A DNA stretch of 64,000 nt from Alphaproteobacteria bacterium (GCA_030428615.1 JAUIDN010000015.1:17126-81125); one strand, 5' to 3'; shown: positions 26,484 to 36,623, counted from the first letter of the stretch. The notes: generated from the letters alone by a model not told the origin. Numbers and translations: made by a program.

Positions 26484-26489
26484 GAAATC

Positions 26490-27050
26490 TCATTGACGGC
26501 CCGCGCGTTGTTTCCAAATTTGCACCGCAATCACGGTAACAAGAAATATTTTAATGATCATATCGAGATAAAATGGCGCCAACCAGAGTTCAACGATCTC
26601 TGGCCATGTTACACCAATGTGGGCTTTGCCCCATAACATGCCCATTACCTGCAACATTATTGATGCAATTGCGCAAGACCACGCAACACGCCAATAAAGC
26701 GCAACCGTCCCCATTTCTTTTATGTTAAATCTGATGTCCCGCGTTAAATACGATAAAACGATGGCAACAACGGGAAAACCGAATATGAAGCCAGCTGTCG
26801 GTCCTGTGAGAACACTTATTCCGGATCTGCCGTTGGCAAACACGGGCAACCCGACGAGCCCCATTAAAATATAGAAAATTATTGATAAAAGAGCATATTT
26901 CAACGGTAATACCAGCGCGATCAGAAATATCGCAACCGTCTGCAACGTCAAAGGAACCGGCTCTATCGGTATTGATATTTGAGCAGATATCGCCGTCAAT
27001 ATTGCAAAACCAATCGATAAAAACAGATTATTACGTGCAGATTGCGTCAT
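26490..27050 (-). CDS. bioY: biotin transporter BioY
   Basis: Substrate-specific S-component for biotin. The 186 residues have about six TMs and family motifs: AQISIPIEPVPLTLQT, YILMGLVGLPVFANG, LTGPTAGFIFGFPVVA. The ECF partners BioM/BioN are not adjacent; solitary BioY can function alone in some Proteobacteria. I saw no clear BioR box (TTATnnATAA-like) in the 96-nt upstream gap, nor any other element. Confidence 0.92.
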   Translation of the reverse strand: MTQSARNNLFLSIGFAILTAISAQISIPIEPVPLTLQTVAIFLIALVLPLKYALLSIIFYILMGLVGLPVFANGRSGISVLTGPTAGFIFGFPVVAIVLSYLTRDIRFNIKEMGTVALYWRVAWSCAIASIMLQVMGMLWGKAHIGVTWPEIVELWLAPFYLDMIIKIFLVTVIAVQIWKQRAGRQ

Positions 27051-27146
27051 GACGGTATCACTTCCTGCTCACGAAGGTATATAAAGTAGAATATTTTAAA
27101 ATCGCATGATACTATAAATTTACAAACCTTCCGTTAATTTTATGGT

Positions 27147-28415
27147 TCACCCCGTTATATCATTTAACGCGTTTGCAAGTTTATCAGCATCTTCACGCGA
27201 ATTATAAAGTGCGGGACTTACGCGAATACCGGCACCATTACTGATACCACCATTTGCCACGGTAAATATTCCATACTTATCCGTCAGAAGTTTCACCAAA
27301 TCCCTGTTTTCCTGATTACTGGTTTTGCCTTTAATTCTAAACGACGTGATCGCAGCATACATGCGTTCATCCTGCGGCGTCAGGATTTCAATATTTTCAT
27401 TATCAATTACTTTATCCACCCATTGGTTTCTTAATGCGCGAAAACGTTTTTCGATATTTTTAATCCCGATATTTTCGCCAAAATCAAGTGCATCCGGAAT
27501 GGTAAGTACAGATGCGAAGTTCATAGTGCCGGTATGTACCCGGGTACGGACATTGTCGTTATCCGGCGCCGCTTCACCGCGAAGCGGATCAATATCAAGA
27601 ACTCTATTTTTTCGAATATATAACATGCCTACCCCAATCGGCACGCCTATCCATTTATGTAGATTAAATCCGGCAAAATCCACATCAAGATCCTGAAAAT
27701 CGAAGTCAAACTGTCCCCAGGAATGCGCCGCATCAAGAATGACATCAACACCACGGGACTTGGCCATTTTCACCACTTCCTTCACAGGAGTAATCAACCC
27801 CGTACGATTGCTAACATGTGTCATGAGCATCATTTTACATTTGGGATGATCATCGAGCGCCTTTTCATATGCCGCTATGACATTTTCATATGATGCGGGC
27901 TCGGGAATGGCAATTGCAACAACATTGACGCCGCGATATGTTTTCAGATAACGCATTTCCGATTGCATACTGCCATAATCAAGGTCCGCGTATATCACCG
28001 TATCGCCCGGTTCAAGTTTGTTATAGCCGTTGATAAGACTTTGCAGAGCTTCTGTCGCGTTGCGCGTCAGGACAATTTCGTCGTTTCCTACGCCAAGCTT
28101 ACGGGCAAGCCGATCAATAATTTTGTCATAATCCTGCCGGTAATGACGCCTCGCGTAGTATGAACTATTCTGGTTCACAAAATGGGTGTTTTGAATATAA
28201 GCCTGTGTAACCGGAATGGACATAATCCCCCAGTAGCCCGCCTCAAGGTTCGTAATTTCATCTGTCACATCATACTGATTTCTTACGATCTGCCAAAAAT
28301 TTTCATCATCCGCAGCACGTGACTGCTGCGCGAGACTTATCATTGGTGTACCAACCATCGACGCTGTTGCAAGCGCTGCTGTAGTTGTGAGAAACTGGCG
28401 TCTATCCATTTTCAT
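27147..28415 (-). CDS. Tat-exported class V aminotransferase fold PLP enzyme
   Basis: The 422-residue protein has a twin-arginine signal (MDRRQFLTTTAALA) ending near residue 30-35, so it should be folded with PLP and exported to the periplasm. The body is class V (isopenicillin-N epimerase/cysteine desulfurase-like): NATEALQSL (119-), LDAAHSWGQFDFD (D228, H231) and GFNLHKWIG with the Schiff-base lysine K254. It is a tandem paralogue of the next gene, whose stop it overlaps by 1 nt (TAATG). With a sodium symporter in the same operon it probably processes an amino acid outside the cytoplasm. Reaction unknown: epimerase, lyase or transaminase are possible. Confidence 0.85.
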   Translation of the reverse strand: MKMDRRQFLTTTAALATASMVGTPMISLAQQSRAADDENFWQIVRNQYDVTDEITNLEAGYWGIMSIPVTQAYIQNTHFVNQNSSYYARRHYRQDYDKIIDRLARKLGVGNDEIVLTRNATEALQSLINGYNKLEPGDTVIYADLDYGSMQSEMRYLKTYRGVNVVAIAIPEPASYENVIAAYEKALDDHPKCKMMLMTHVSNRTGLITPVKEVVKMAKSRGVDVILDAAHSWGQFDFDFQDLDVDFAGFNLHKWIGVPIGVGMLYIRKNRVLDIDPLRGEAAPDNDNVRTRVHTGTMNFASVLTIPDALDFGENIGIKNIEKRFRALRNQWVDKVIDNENIEILTPQDERMYAAITSFRIKGKTSNQENRDLVKLLTDKYGIFTVANGGISNGAGIRVSPALYNSREDADKLANALNDITG

Positions 28416-29695
28416 TATCCCATTTTGTTTACGATATCTTTTATTGCTGCTGCTAATGCATCCATATCTTCCAAGGAGCTATACAGTCCCGGTGATACCC
28501 GTATACCATTTAACTGCGGGATCGCCGCTGTATTAATAGCATAATCGGCCAAGAGCTGCCTGCCAAGCGCAGCAGCGTCTTTGTGCGCGTTAATCCGAAA
28601 TGACGTGAGGCCGCAATGCATGCGTGGGTCTTCCGGGCTCAATATATCAACCCGATCATCATCAATAAATTCTTTCACCCAACGATGGCGAAGCGCCCTG
28701 AATCGTTTATCAATCGCTTTAATGCCAATGGCATCGACAAAATTCAATGCATCCCTAACAGACATCACCGCCGCCAGATTCATCGTGCCTGTCTGCACAC
28801 GGTTATTAATATCATCATTTCCGGGCGGTCCCTTACTGCTTTTCGTATCAATATCCAACATCCGGTTTTTCTTGATATACATAATCCCGACACCGAGGGG
28901 AGCACCAATCCATTTATGCAGATTAAAGCCAGCGAAATCGACGCCCTGATCAACAAAATCAAAGTCCATCTGTCCCCAGGAGTGAGCCATATCAACAATA
29001 ACATCAGCACCATGGTTGCGCGCCATTGCCGATATTTCCTTTACCGGAAGAACAACGCCCGTTCTGTTAGCCATATGTGTCAGCAATATGAGTTTGGTTT
29101 TCGGGTTGTCCTTTAATGCCTGTTCAAAAAGGCCAATTGTATTTTCATAAGACGCCGGATCCGGCATCTTCAATTCAACGACATTCGCTTTTCTATGAAC
29201 CTTAAGATGACGCATTTCCGCAGCCATGCTGTAATAGGCCGCGTCCGCGTAAAGTACCGTGTCACCCGGTTCAATCTTGTTATATCCGCTTATCAGGAGC
29301 TGCATAGATTCCGTTGCTCCGCGGGTAAATACAACTTCATCACTTCTCACGCCGAGCTTTGCAGCGATCATTTCAAGTATTTCACCGCGTTCAACGTAAA
29401 AATTACGCGCACTTGGTATAGCCGCCTTGCCATGGCCCACATAAAAAGAGCTATAGGCATTAATAAATTCGGAATGTTTTGCAAATGCTTCGCGCACGGG
29501 TTCGGACATAATTCCCCAGTGTCCAGCATTTAAATTAATGAATTCGTCTGTGACCTTATACTGCGCCATGATGGTTTTCCAGTATGCTTCACTGTCCTTA
29601 TCCATTGACATCTGCGCATTCGCGGCCACGGTTTTTGCCGCAATCGACATGCCCGCCAGCGCCGCAGTCGTTTGCATAAATTTTCTTCTATCCAT
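28415..29695 (-). CDS. Tat-exported class V aminotransferase fold PLP enzyme (paralogue)
   Basis: A 426-residue paralogue of the 27147-28415 product. The Tat signal is MDRRKFMQTTAALAGMSIA. Class V motifs are TRGATESMQLL, VDMAHSWGQMDFDF and GFNLHKWIG with K261. ATG 29695 is chosen because AGGGAG lies 7 nt upstream; the frame is open to 29716. It overlaps the symporter stop by 8 nt. The pair may form a heteromer or handle two related substrates; the conserved AHSWGQ and NLHKWIG blocks are near identical in both while flanking regions differ. Confidence 0.85.
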   Translation of the reverse strand: MDRRKFMQTTAALAGMSIAAKTVAANAQMSMDKDSEAYWKTIMAQYKVTDEFINLNAGHWGIMSEPVREAFAKHSEFINAYSSFYVGHGKAAIPSARNFYVERGEILEMIAAKLGVRSDEVVFTRGATESMQLLISGYNKIEPGDTVLYADAAYYSMAAEMRHLKVHRKANVVELKMPDPASYENTIGLFEQALKDNPKTKLILLTHMANRTGVVLPVKEISAMARNHGADVIVDMAHSWGQMDFDFVDQGVDFAGFNLHKWIGAPLGVGIMYIKKNRMLDIDTKSSKGPPGNDDINNRVQTGTMNLAAVMSVRDALNFVDAIGIKAIDKRFRALRHRWVKEFIDDDRVDILSPEDPRMHCGLTSFRINAHKDAAALGRQLLADYAINTAAIPQLNGIRVSPGLYSSLEDMDALAAAIKDIVNKMG

Positions 29696-31229
29696 TTTTG
29701 TTCTCCCTATTATCAATCATTTGCAAATCATTATTATATTTGTTTGCCAGTGCTGCGTCCGGTTTCATAATACTCACTATATAGCCAACAACAAAAGAAA
29801 ATAAAAAAGCGGGTGGCATGGTTTCCATAGCGACAAAGTAACCACCAATACCATCCATTTCAGAAAACACAAACTTCGCCAGAATTGTCATCGAAAACCC
29901 GGCGATCATGGCAGCAATGGCGCCACGTGCTGTGAATCCTTTCCAGAATAAAGACATAATCACCATAGGGCAAAATGTTGCCGCGATTCCGGACCAGCCA
30001 AAAATGACAAACCAGAATATAGTCCGTGTTGGCGATACGAAGGACACGATAAGAGCAATTCCAAGGGCGAACACAGCGAAAAAAATCGTTAGCCAACGAG
30101 AAAGCTGCGCCGATTTTTCCCCGTCCAGTTCGGCATTAAACATTTTGCGATAAATGTCATGGGTAATTGAACCGGCAGCAACGATCAACAATGATGACAC
30201 CGTTGACATGATGGCGGATAATACAGCGGCAACATAAAGCCCCACCAGAAACAATGGAAACACATATTCAACCAGCGTCGGCAGGACATTCTGCGCTCCA
30301 TTTCCAAGAGTTGCGGCAGGGTCATCTCCGGCTTCTATAAACAGGTAACGTCCAAGGACACCGATGCTCACGGCGGAAGCATCAACCAAAAATGTAAAAC
30401 CAAGCGCAACCCACCGGCCACGTTTTATTTCTTCAAGGTCCTTAATAGCAAGGAAGCGGGCAAACACCTGTGGGGAGCCTAAAAACCCTAACCCGATAAG
30501 CATCATACCCAGTACGATGGCAAAATTCATCGGTGTGAAGCCACCATTACCCCATATATTTACAAGACCGGGATCAATGCTGTGCAATGTTTCATATACA
30601 TGGTCATTCGGCCCCAACATAAGGTAAGCCACGAGCGGCAAAGCAACCAGGCTGACCACCATAACGGCCCCCTGAAACATATCCGTCCAGGCGACAGCAA
30701 TGAAGCCGCCTATCACGCTGTAGATGACAACAATTAAAAATCCGACAACCGCACCCATGTGATAATCCCATGCCAGGAAACGTTCGAATGCGGAGCCCGT
30801 CGCGTCAATTTGCGCGCTTATATAGATCAGAATAAATATCGCGAGAGAAACGGACGCAACCAGCCGTAAAGTGTGTGTGTTGGTGCGAAAACGGCTGACG
30901 AGGTAATCCGTCATGGTGATACTGTCATAGTGATCCGTTAGTTTTTTATAGCGTTCCGCCATCAGAAACCACGCCACAGCCACACCAAACATTTCACCGA
31001 CCACCACCCAGTAAGCGCTAAACCCGACCATTGCCCCCATACCGGTTACACCAAGAAGCAACCACGCGCTTTCGCCCGTTGCCTGCGCAGAAAAGGCGGC
31101 AACCCAGAACCCGAGTGTTTTATTACCGGTCACATAGTCTTTAATATTTCGGATGCGTTTCGAAGCCACAAGGCTCAGTAAAATCAACACTACAAGATAC
31201 AAAAAGAGCATTGAATATTTTTCGACCAT
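29688..31229 (-). CDS. sodium:solute symporter (PutP-like SSS family)
   Basis: A 513-residue integral membrane protein with about 13 helices. SSS landmarks are KDYVTGNKTLGFWVAAFSAQATGESAWLL (TM2), the GGFIAVAWTDMFQGAVM stretch and ISAQIDATGSAFERFL. These are close to sodium/proline symporters. It heads the operon with two Tat-exported PLP enzymes, so it likely takes up the amino acid made by them. Substrate is inferred only from family and context. Confidence 0.88.
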   Translation of the reverse strand: MVEKYSMLFLYLVVLILLSLVASKRIRNIKDYVTGNKTLGFWVAAFSAQATGESAWLLLGVTGMGAMVGFSAYWVVVGEMFGVAVAWFLMAERYKKLTDHYDSITMTDYLVSRFRTNTHTLRLVASVSLAIFILIYISAQIDATGSAFERFLAWDYHMGAVVGFLIVVIYSVIGGFIAVAWTDMFQGAVMVVSLVALPLVAYLMLGPNDHVYETLHSIDPGLVNIWGNGGFTPMNFAIVLGMMLIGLGFLGSPQVFARFLAIKDLEEIKRGRWVALGFTFLVDASAVSIGVLGRYLFIEAGDDPAATLGNGAQNVLPTLVEYVFPLFLVGLYVAAVLSAIMSTVSSLLIVAAGSITHDIYRKMFNAELDGEKSAQLSRWLTIFFAVFALGIALIVSFVSPTRTIFWFVIFGWSGIAATFCPMVIMSLFWKGFTARGAIAAMIAGFSMTILAKFVFSEMDGIGGYFVAMETMPPAFLFSFVVGYIVSIMKPDAALANKYNNDLQMIDNRENKNG

Positions 31230-31354
31230 CGTCTTTTTTTTCCCGTCCCCATATTTTTGGTTTTATTTTTATGGATAGTACCCTAGCATTATTTCCGGAA
31301 AATTATAGATATTTATACGAATTTTAAGCCACAAAATAACAAGGGGAAGACGCT

Positions 31355-33133
31355 TTGACCAATGATCAGTACAGCATTATCATAATTCTGGTGGGGGTAT
31401 TCATCTTTTTTCTCTGGGGGCGATGGCGGTATGATGTCGTTGCTTTCAGTGCTTTAATGGTCAGTGTGCTTTCAGGGGTTATTACGCCGGATAATGCATT
31501 TAACGGATTTTCACATCCCGCTGTGATAACGGTTGCGGCGGTTCTTGTCATCAGCAGCGGGCTGGCCGTCGCGGGGGTAATTGACAGAATTGCGCATATC
31601 GTCGTGCCACCATTAAAAAGTCTGTTTTTGCAGATATCTGTCATGGCCAGCTTTTCGGCAATATTATCAGCACTCATGAATAATGTGGCGGCGCTTGCGC
31701 TTCTGATGCCGGCAACCATTGACAGCGCAAAAAAGGCTAAGAGATCACCCGCGCTTTTGCTTATGCCGCTTTCATTCGGGTCGATACTTGGTGGTTTAAT
31801 CACCTTGATCGGCACACCACCGAATATCGTGATCGCCCATTACCGGGAAACTGTCGCCGGGGAGCCGTTTTCCATGTTTGATTTCTCACCCGTGGGTGTT
31901 GTTGTGGCTTTTGTCGGGGTTATTTTTCTTGGCCTTGTGGGATGGCGTTTCCTGCCAAAGGACAGGCAAGCCAAAACCGCCACAGACGAGCTTTACGATA
32001 TTGATGATTATGTCGCGGAATGTGTCGTTGCGGAGGGGTCGGCAGCGATCGGGCAGAAAGTAAAGGACATTGACGATATTGCCGATAGCTGTGACGTTCG
32101 TATCGCGGGTCTTATTCGTGGCGGCAAACGCATCCTTCGTTTAAGCCGGACGCGGGTTATCAAGGAAAAAGATATTCTGATCATGAAAGCAGGCCCCAAG
32201 GAACTGGATAGTTTCGCGCATAAACTGGGACTTGAAATTAAGGGTGGCGACTATGACAAGTCATTATTTTCAAATGATGATGTCTCCCTTCAGGAGGCGG
32301 TGGTTTCTGCGGACAGCCGGGTCATCGGGCGAAAAATCGGTGAAATCCGGTTAAAGTCGCGCTCAGCGCTTAATCTTCTGGGTGTTTCACGCCAGGGACA
32401 GAATATAAACCACGAACTTCATAAATTGATATTTAAAGCGGGAGACGTGCTTTTGCTGCAAGGGGATAGCGATAGTATGTCAAAATCGATGGACAGGCTT
32501 GGACTGCTACCACTGGCGGGCCGGGGCTTTAATATGGGGAAACGCCGCCATGCGGGGATCGCCATATTACTACTTGCCGGAGCGATTGGTGCGGCAGCAA
32601 CGGGGCTGACCAGTCTTACTATTTCATTGGCCATTGCCGCCCTTGGCATGGTGTTGTTTGCCATCATTCCGCTACGAGATCTTTATAACACCATTGATTG
32701 GCCAGTGATTATTCTTGTGGGATCAATGATCCCGATTGGCGGTGCGCTTGAAACCACGGGAACGACGGACCTTATTGCGGCGGGGATACTTAACCTTTCG
32801 GAAGGCTATTCAGCCTTTGTCGTACTCTCGGTGCTTTTTGTTGTCACTATGACCCTATCCGACCTTATGAATAATGTGGCAACAGCGGTGATGATGGCGC
32901 CCATTGCGGTCAGCATGGCAAATAGTTTGGGCGCCAACCCGGACAGTTTCCTGATGGCGGTAGCGGTGTCTTCGTCCTGCGCGTTTCTCACTCCGATCGG
33001 GCACAAAAACAATGCCCTGATCATGGGGCCGGGCGGATACCGGTTTGGCGATTACTGGCGCATGGGACTGCCGCTTGAGATCATTATTACAATCGTTGCC
33101 CTGCCGATGATTGCACTGGTCTGGCCGCTTTAG
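31355..33133 (+). CDS. SLC13/ArsB-NhaD-type permease with RCK_C domains
   Basis: A 592-residue transporter with two membrane halves, each carrying an MNNVA motif (MNNVAALALLMPA near 108-120 and LMNNVATAVMMAPIA near 505-520), separated by two TrkA-C (RCK_C) domains in the cytosolic loop (about 205-280 and 290-370). Such DASS/SLC13 proteins move dicarboxylates or sulfate with sodium. The start is TTG with AAGGGGA at about 9 nt. Its end overlaps the convergent rhodanese gene by 4 nt. A sulfate or sulfonate role would suit the adjacent rhodanese but is only a suggestion. Confidence 0.85.
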   Translation: MTNDQYSIIIILVGVFIFFLWGRWRYDVVAFSALMVSVLSGVITPDNAFNGFSHPAVITVAAVLVISSGLAVAGVIDRIAHIVVPPLKSLFLQISVMASFSAILSALMNNVAALALLMPATIDSAKKAKRSPALLLMPLSFGSILGGLITLIGTPPNIVIAHYRETVAGEPFSMFDFSPVGVVVAFVGVIFLGLVGWRFLPKDRQAKTATDELYDIDDYVAECVVAEGSAAIGQKVKDIDDIADSCDVRIAGLIRGGKRILRLSRTRVIKEKDILIMKAGPKELDSFAHKLGLEIKGGDYDKSLFSNDDVSLQEAVVSADSRVIGRKIGEIRLKSRSALNLLGVSRQGQNINHELHKLIFKAGDVLLLQGDSDSMSKSMDRLGLLPLAGRGFNMGKRRHAGIAILLLAGAIGAAATGLTSLTISLAIAALGMVLFAIIPLRDLYNTIDWPVIILVGSMIPIGGALETTGTTDLIAAGILNLSEGYSAFVVLSVLFVVTMTLSDLMNNVATAVMMAPIAVSMANSLGANPDSFLMAVAVSSSCAFLTPIGHKNNALIMGPGGYRFGDYWRMGLPLEIIITIVALPMIALVWPL

Positions 33134-34683
33134 GGTTTTAGAGGGTTTAGAGTGCTTTTTTCCTGCTCGTCCATCTGATCAAGAAGGCCCGTTTCCCAGC
33201 GCAGATATTCGCGGGCATGTTCCATGTTGCCGCTATGGCGGGCATGGGTATGAAAAAGAAAATCAATCCGGTCCTCATCGGGCGGATCATCCGGCGTTGA
33301 GACAGTTTTGATCCCGGCCGCTTTCCAGTCGTCGGGCTCCGTCAGGGATATGGCCCCCTTGCCGCCGAGGTCTTTGAGCGCATAAGTCGCTGTGAGCAAT
33401 TCAGATGCAATGACAATGATATTCCCTTTGACGACAATCTGGTCGAGCTTCGGCCTTATGGACCAGACAGCACCATCGATATGGGCGTTTCGATAATCTT
33501 CGCTTGATCTTATATCAACAATTGTGACATCGCCCGCCATTTTATTTTTCAGCTCATTGGAATCGATCAGGATCAGGCCGGAAACGTCGATTTCAATTTC
33601 ATCAATTTTTACAAGTTCCTTCACCGTGCTCTCATCAAGCAACACGGCTTCATGCCCCATCCCGCGCAACCAGATCACGGTCATTACCCCCCGGATACGG
33701 TGATTATCATAAATCACAATGCGGGCATTGCGGGTTGCAAACCACTGGTCCGTAGCCTGAACAAGCTGACCGCCCGGCGCATGCCTGAAGCCATCGGGGT
33801 GGCCTGCTTCATATTCTTCGCGTGTTCTGATATCAAATTTAAAGGTGGTTCTGTTCTCATCATCATCCCATTTTGACAGAGTTTCCCTATCAATAACGGA
33901 GATATCATAATCCTCTATAAGCTGGTCAGCTTTCGCGCGTGCTGCGGCAACAACATCGTCCGAAAGTTCATCCGGATAGGATCTGCTGGCGCCATATTCA
34001 AGTTCCAGTCCGGCAAGCCGCCAGCCCATGGTACCATTTTCAAGGGCGTAAATTTTATTGGGAAGACCCAGAATATTCAACGACTGCGCACCGATCAGGC
34101 TTCTTGTCCGACCGGCACAATTAACAATGATATCCGCATCCGGATTATCCAGCATGGCTCTATACCTCAAACTGAGTTCCGCATTCGGACATGATGTGGA
34201 CGACGGAATGGTCATTCGCCGATATTCTTCCGGCGTACGGCCATCAAGCAGTATGAAATTATCATCACCCGCGTCCATACGCGCTTTCAGTTGTTCTGCG
34301 GTTATGGAGGTGGTTCCCAATTCATGTTCGACAACCTCACCGAATGATTTGGAAGGCGCGCTTATCCCTTCATAAAGGGCATACCCCGCTTCTTTCCACG
34401 CTGTAACACCATCCTTAAGGACAATAACATTGTCATATCCGAGTTCTTCAAGCCTTTGGGCCGCTTTTTCCGAAACCCCATCACCGTTATCAATCAGAAT
34501 TGTCCTCGTCGTCGGTCGGGGAACAAAAAGACCTATTCTGGCTTCAAGAATGCTATAGGGAACGTGAGATACGAAAAAAGGATGCCCGTGGCCATAGTCG
34601 GCATTTTCACGCACATCAATGAATGCAGCTTCCTCGTTTCCGGAAAGTAGCCGTTTTACGTCATTTGCTGATTTATATTTCAT
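33130..34683 (-). CDS. four-domain rhodanese-like protein
   Basis: The 517 residues hold four rhodanese modules at about 1-110, 125-235, 260-365 and 375-465. Only module 2 has the active-site cysteine loop, NCAGRTRS with C189; the others have DNGDGVS, DNHRIRG and ASELLTA at the same place. So one catalytic centre is expected, plus three scaffolding domains. There is no signal peptide, so it is cytosolic. The C-terminal 50 residues (HTHARHSGNMEHAREYLRWE) are characteristic of the same family. It is the last gene of a ten-gene operon. Rhodaneses move sulfane sulfur; the acceptor is unknown. Confidence 0.85.
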   Translation of the reverse strand: MKYKSANDVKRLLSGNEEAAFIDVRENADYGHGHPFFVSHVPYSILEARIGLFVPRPTTRTILIDNGDGVSEKAAQRLEELGYDNVIVLKDGVTAWKEAGYALYEGISAPSKSFGEVVEHELGTTSITAEQLKARMDAGDDNFILLDGRTPEEYRRMTIPSSTSCPNAELSLRYRAMLDNPDADIIVNCAGRTRSLIGAQSLNILGLPNKIYALENGTMGWRLAGLELEYGASRSYPDELSDDVVAAARAKADQLIEDYDISVIDRETLSKWDDDENRTTFKFDIRTREEYEAGHPDGFRHAPGGQLVQATDQWFATRNARIVIYDNHRIRGVMTVIWLRGMGHEAVLLDESTVKELVKIDEIEIDVSGLILIDSNELKNKMAGDVTIVDIRSSEDYRNAHIDGAVWSIRPKLDQIVVKGNIIVIASELLTATYALKDLGGKGAISLTEPDDWKAAGIKTVSTPDDPPDEDRIDFLFHTHARHSGNMEHAREYLRWETGLLDQMDEQEKSTLNPLKP

Positions 34684-34686
34684 GAT

Positions 34687-35673
34687 CTACCTTAAACTTA
34701 AATCTACCTCTGCGGCGATAAAACCAAAGGCACTCCAACTATCTGTTTCCATGAAACGCTCCATCAGATCATATGCCCTTTCCTCATCACCATTATAAAG
34801 GAACCAGTTCGCCACACCATAGGCAACAGCCGCACCGCTGGGGTCATTGGGGTCAATATTAACCAGGTCTTCCGGCGGAATGTCGCCTTTATACATCAGT
34901 GTCAGATTATGATATGACATGTTTTCAATGATTGTCATATCCTTGTGGATATTAGCGACCGAGGCCTGTGCTTCTTCATCGCGACCCAAACGACGAAGGA
35001 TCATATATATCCAGTGCGCAGTGGAGACAATATTATCATCATTTAAACCAAGGTCCTGCCCCGCCTGAAAAGCCGCGAGCGCTTTTTCGTAATCCTGCTT
35101 CAGATAATATGAAAGGCCCAAATGGTAATAAATGTTGCTATGGGTACTGGTCAGGAAAATACCTTGCGGGTTTGGTGCCCCATCGGGTTCGATCTTATCT
35201 TCTGTTCCCTGAATAAGCTTTTCAGCCATTTCATAATCGGCAACAGCACGATCAAGTTCACGGATGCTGATATACCGATGGCCACGGTGGCGGTACATGC
35301 GCGCGTCTTCGGGAAATTTCTGAATACCTTCAGTAAATATTTCGATGGCGCGGCGATAATCACCAGTGTAGGCAACACGGCGACCATACCAGATGATATT
35401 ATCCGCGTTCATTGGATCAGCATCATAATCTGCTTTCGCCGCTGCAAGATTATCGAGTAGCGCCTGGCTTGGCTCACGCGGGTAAAGCGGTTTACCCAGA
35501 AGCGACATTGCCTGTGCCCCTTCAGGCACATCGGCAAACAGTTTTGGGGTTGCCGCCATTTCTGCGCTCGCACTGTCTTCCTGACCGCTCACCGCTTCTT
35601 CTGTGTCCGTATTTTCTCCGGAACACGAAGCCAACATCGCCGCAGCCGCGATCATCAAAAATTTATATTTCAT
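34687..35673 (-). CDS. TPR lipoprotein, paralogue 1 of 3
   Basis: The 328-residue protein starts with a lipoprotein signal (LASC, Cys17) and an acidic linker, then about 270 residues of TPR-like helices. Signatures shared by all three paralogues are IIWYGRRVAYTGDYRRAIEIF, MYRHRGHRYISIRELDRA, EPDGAPN, HSNIYYHLGLSYYLK and a LNDDN...AHW.YM segment. These go beyond the TPR consensus, suggesting a conserved binding surface. GGGAG lies 6 nt before the ATG. It lies in the ten-gene operon ending with rhodanese. No function is known to me. Confidence 0.8.
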   Translation of the reverse strand: MKYKFLMIAAAAMLASCSGENTDTEEAVSGQEDSASAEMAATPKLFADVPEGAQAMSLLGKPLYPREPSQALLDNLAAAKADYDADPMNADNIIWYGRRVAYTGDYRRAIEIFTEGIQKFPEDARMYRHRGHRYISIRELDRAVADYEMAEKLIQGTEDKIEPDGAPNPQGIFLTSTHSNIYYHLGLSYYLKQDYEKALAAFQAGQDLGLNDDNIVSTAHWIYMILRRLGRDEEAQASVANIHKDMTIIENMSYHNLTLMYKGDIPPEDLVNIDPNDPSGAAVAYGVANWFLYNGDEERAYDLMERFMETDSWSAFGFIAAEVDLSLR

Positions 35674-35699
35674 TTCAGCTCCCTTTTTTTATTTTAATT

Positions 35700-36623
35700 T
35701 TATTTTCTCATTTTAAGGTCAACTTCGGCCGCAATAAAACCGAATGAACCCCACGAATTTGTTTTTATGAATTTTTCCATAAGGTCATATGCGCGTTCTT
35801 CATCACCATTATAAAGAAACCAGTTCGCAACACCATATGTAATGCTGGCTCCCGCCGGAATATTCGGGTCTGCGTTTAAGACTTCTTCCTCCGGCACCTC
35901 ACCCTTATAAAACATATCAAGTTTATGGTAGTTATGAACTTCAATGATATTCATATCGGCATCAACATAATCAAGTGCTGCTTTCGCTTCGACGTCGCGA
36001 CCAAGCCGCCTCAAATTCATGTAAATCCAATGTGTGGTGGATGCCGTGTTATCATCATTTAAATTCAAATCACGTCCCATTTTATAGACCCGCAATGAAT
36101 TTTCAAAATCATGTTTCAAATAGTAAGCTAAACCAAGGTGGTAATATATATTGCTGTGTGTGCTGGTGACCGGTATACCCGCCGGGTTTGGTGCCCCGTC
36201 CGGTTCTATTTTATCCTGTTCTCCCTTAATAAGGCTCACTGCAATTTCGAAATCCTCAATCGCGCGGTCAAATTCACGAATGGTGATGTAGCGGTGACCG
36301 CGGTGGCGGTACATACGTGCATCGGTCGGATGTTTGCGAATACCTTCAGAAAAGATCAGGATGGCACGGCGGAAATCACCCGTATAGGCGACACGACGTC
36401 CATACCAGATGATATTGTCTGCATTATCCGGGTCAACGTCGTATTTTGCTTTTGCTGCCGCAAGATTATCAAGCAGTTTCTGACTGGGTGCAGGCATCGT
36501 CAGCGATTTTCCAAACAGGGATACCGCTTGCGCCCCTTCGGGTACGTCCGGCAGCAGATGGGACTGCGAATACGCATTCGAAAAACAACAAAACACAAAA
36601 ATTACAGCTATCAATTTTTTCAT
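35700..36623 (-). CDS. secreted TPR protein, paralogue 2 of 3
   Basis: The 307-residue protein has a classical signal peptide (FVFCCFSNAYSQS, cut near residue 20) instead of the lipobox used by paralogue 1. The body matches paralogue 1 closely: IIWYGRRVAYTGDFRRAILIF, MYRHRGHRYITIREFDRA, EPDGAPN, HSNIYYHLGLAYYLK, and GVANWFLYNGDEERAYDLME. AGGGAA lies about 8 nt before the ATG. It is 26 nt upstream of paralogue 1, so a recent tandem duplication is likely. Periplasmic location is inferred. Confidence 0.8.
   Translation of the reverse strand: MKKLIAVIFVFCCFSNAYSQSHLLPDVPEGAQAVSLFGKSLTMPAPSQKLLDNLAAAKAKYDVDPDNADNIIWYGRRVAYTGDFRRAILIFSEGIRKHPTDARMYRHRGHRYITIREFDRAIEDFEIAVSLIKGEQDKIEPDGAPNPAGIPVTSTHSNIYYHLGLAYYLKHDFENSLRVYKMGRDLNLNDDNTASTTHWIYMNLRRLGRDVEAKAALDYVDADMNIIEVHNYHKLDMFYKGEVPEEEVLNADPNIPAGASITYGVANWFLYNGDEERAYDLMEKFIKTNSWGSFGFIAAEVDLKMRK

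Noticed and set aside
28616..29116. 166-codon open frame antisense to the tandem class V enzyme
   Set aside because: Shadow frame; no start signal and no recognisable domain.
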